Assembly: GCA_965199815.1 (NCBI GenBank)
Contig: CBDATE010000033.1
Span: 248,001 to 312,000, forward strand
Reading direction: 5' to 3'
Source of the DNA: Azotimanducus sp965199815
GTDB taxonomy: Bacteria > Pseudomonadota > Gammaproteobacteria > Pseudomonadales > Azotimanducaceae
Length of the DNA stretch: 64,000 nucleotides
In this document: piece by piece, positions 62,551 to 64,000 of the stretch
Layout: every line of letters starts with the position of its first letter
Numbering within the stretch: position 1 is the first letter of the stretch
Notes under the pieces: model-generated
Seen by the model: the letters and a program-made list of their open reading frames with translations, nothing else
The model's database searches: none
What the model was told of the DNA's origin: nothing
Translations under genes and position numbers: made by a program

Positions 62551-64000
62551 TTATTTTCCCTTGCCCTGTTCGTAAAAAACCTGGGCAGGCTCCCTTATCC
62601 AGTATTCTTGGTATCGCTCGGGAGAAGCGCCGGAGGCATTGAAAAAGAGCAGTTCCACCGATACCCGCCACTTGCCATGCCGAAAAGCTCGGGCAGCGTT
62701 GTCATCACGGAAAAGCCGCTCGTAGCCATCGAGTTTGTCATAGGCACCCCTGTGTTGCGTTCCCTTGGGGTCAACAAACAGAACCCGGTATGCCCTGCTG
62801 TCCTTGTGGCACATCCAGAAGATGAAATCCGGCAGAAACCGGCGGTACTCATTGCGGACATTGTCGTAATAAGGGATGTGGATGTCGTCCAGCGACTCAT
62901 CCAGTTTGCTGAACATCCAGGCATCCCAGCGCAGTCCGCCAGCATTATTCTCCACCCATTGATTCAATCCCTGTACAAACTCCACCTCACTCGGTGTCCG
63001 GATAATATGCTGTATCCAGTCCGCTTTATCATTGCCCAGTATTACCGGCAGGTAGTAATGATTGATCAGCTTTGTAATGCCCAGTTGTTCGTATGTTTCC
63101 TCATTCCGGCCTGCACATCTGCGGTCGAATTCCTCCCGCGTTATTTTTTTGTTTCTGAGCGCTATTGCAAGATCAGCAATCTCATCATCTGAAACCCCGC
63201 CTTCTTTCACCTGCGCTACTTTCCGTCGCAGGTCCAGCGCATATTGCTGACGCACACGGATATTACGAAAGTGCGTAATGTCCTGTTGCGGGCTTAATGG
63301 TCGCACTCCTTTGGGTTCCTGCTCTTCATGGTTGAGACATGACAAAAGCCGCTGTTGCAGGAAAGGCAGCCAGGCATATTGCTTGTCTGTATGCGTATCG
63401 ATTCTGTTTTCCTGCTTGATCGCATCCCGCAATTTTCTGATACGCGCCGGGGCAAGCCCATCACGCGCAATGAACACCGCATCCGGCGTTGTGTCCAACC
63501 ATTGCCGGAAGCGGTCGCAGCTGGCCTGGTCCATGGCAAATGTCGCTCTGAGGGTGCCGGATTCGTTCTTCCGATATTCAGGCACCAGCAACGGCATAAC
63601 GCTATTATCGACTTGTGGCGGAGGCGCGGTGACAAAAAGATCTCCTATGTCTTCAAAAGCCTCGCCCTTTTCGGTTTCCAGCCCGTTCAGCACAGCACCC
63701 ACCGCTCTGCGATTGGTCGCAAACAAAAACAAGGTTTCCACTGGCTGAACCAATCCGATCAGAGTGGCCAATTTGCGTTTTTCTTCGCCGTCCGGCAAGG
63801 TGCCAAGCAGACGGGACAGGCGATAGCGCTGATTGGGAAGGGTTTCAATACGTACGCCGCGGCCAACGGATTGCACCACAAATTTCTTTGCATCCTGGCC
63901 GCCGATGTTGATGAAGTTGATCACATTGGGGCGATTGGAATCCCAGCTTTCAAAAAAGGAACGGGAACCCATCAGAATCGTAATCGGGCTGCTCTCCAAT
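62551..64000 (-). CDS. Type III-like restriction helicase/endonuclease (Res), N-terminus beyond window
   Basis: The frame is open at the window edge, so the N-terminal helicase half is missing. The visible part starts in helicase motif V/VI (SRSFFESWDSNRPNVINFIN and KKFVVQSVGRGVRIE). The C-terminal nuclease signature is FLPDFIFWM then LFVDPKGTQH, a PD-(D/E)xK site as in type III Res. The order res then mod is the reverse of the classical mod-res operon. Composition is low in GC like mod. Confidence 0.85.
   Translation of the reverse strand, partial: LESSPITILMGSRSFFESWDSNRPNVINFINIGGQDAKKFVVQSVGRGVRIETLPNQRYRLSRLLGTLPDGEEKRKLATLIGLVQPVETLFLFATNRRAVGAVLNGLETEKGEAFEDIGDLFVTAPPPQVDNSVMPLLVPEYRKNESGTLRATFAMDQASCDRFRQWLDTTPDAVFIARDGLAPARIRKLRDAIKQENRIDTHTDKQYAWLPFLQQRLLSCLNHEEQEPKGVRPLSPQQDITHFRNIRVRQQYALDLRRKVAQVKEGGVSDDEIADLAIALRNKKITREEFDRRCAGRNEETYEQLGITKLINHYYLPVILGNDKADWIQHIIRTPSEVEFVQGLNQWVENNAGGLRWDAWMFSKLDESLDDIHIPYYDNVRNEYRRFLPDFIFWMCHKDSRAYRVLFVDPKGTQHRGAYDKLDGYERLFRDDNAARAFRHGKWRVSVELLFFNASGASPERYQEYWIREPAQVFYEQGKGK

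Overview
The window is chromosomal DNA of a GC-rich gammaproteobacterium. Evidence for this is the cmoA-cmoB pair, dnaE followed by tilS, the ppx/ppk1 pair, glyA-nrdR-ribD, metF-metH, infC, dnaB and radA, all in proteobacterial form. No rRNA or tRNA gene is visible and the genus cannot be named from the sequence. Roughly 1-51.7 kb is a typical core chromosome with small scars. Roughly 51.7-64 kb is a defence island whose far end becomes visibly poorer in GC.

Layout. 0-13.6 kb: an OmpA-like porin cut by the window edge, a zinc alcohol dehydrogenase, dnaE overlapping tilS, a minus-strand amino-acid group (class III aminotransferase, thiol-dioxygenase-like cupin, aspartate/aromatic aminotransferase), an acyl-CoA ligase with an APH-fold kinase, and dgkA. 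13.6-15 kb: a decayed IS481-like transposase interrupted by five consecutive hairpins. 15-28.6 kb: infC without its usual partners, a YghU-type GST, hisN-phhB, a second acyl-CoA ligase, a flavin monooxygenase, a DUF2817 hydrolase, a flavin reductase, ppx, ppk1, and cmoA-cmoB followed by a small membrane protein. 28.6-32.3 kb: a secreted I9-like protein and a lipoprotein subtilase, likely a propeptide and protease encoded as two genes. 32.4-39.4 kb: dnaB and radA, separated by an OLD-family nuclease and an insertion sequence. 39.4-51.7 kb: glyA, nrdR, ribD, metH, metF, an outer-membrane factor and adaptor with no RND pump beside them, ald and its Lrp-type regulator.

Defence island (minus strand). 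hsdR, hsdS, a PrrC-type anticodon nuclease and hsdM form one tightly overlapping operon, an EcoprrI-like type I system with an embedded tRNA nuclease. The HsdS has one target-recognition domain flanked by two nearly identical 139-bp repeats. Upstream lies a fold-back and direct-repeat structure surrounding a duplicated, frame-broken DUF2235 hydrolase relic, then a type III-like pair in the order res-mod, with res running off the window.

Best-supported new observation. The 2113-bp ISAs1-like element at 33975-36087 has its termini and a 10-bp target duplication resolved here. It carries a DUF4338 (DruA-like) domain fused to a DDE transposase and sits inside the 3' end of the OLD nuclease gene. 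Removing it restores one continuous reading frame of about 600 codons, so a defence-type nuclease was truncated and given a new tail by an element carrying a domain shared with the Druantia system.

A second theme is small repeats: a hairpin with a TTATT loop at three sites, tandem 21-bp and 18-bp repeats sharing a nonamer, a 36-bp duplication of the phhB end, and low-complexity insertions in hisN, radA and cmoB.
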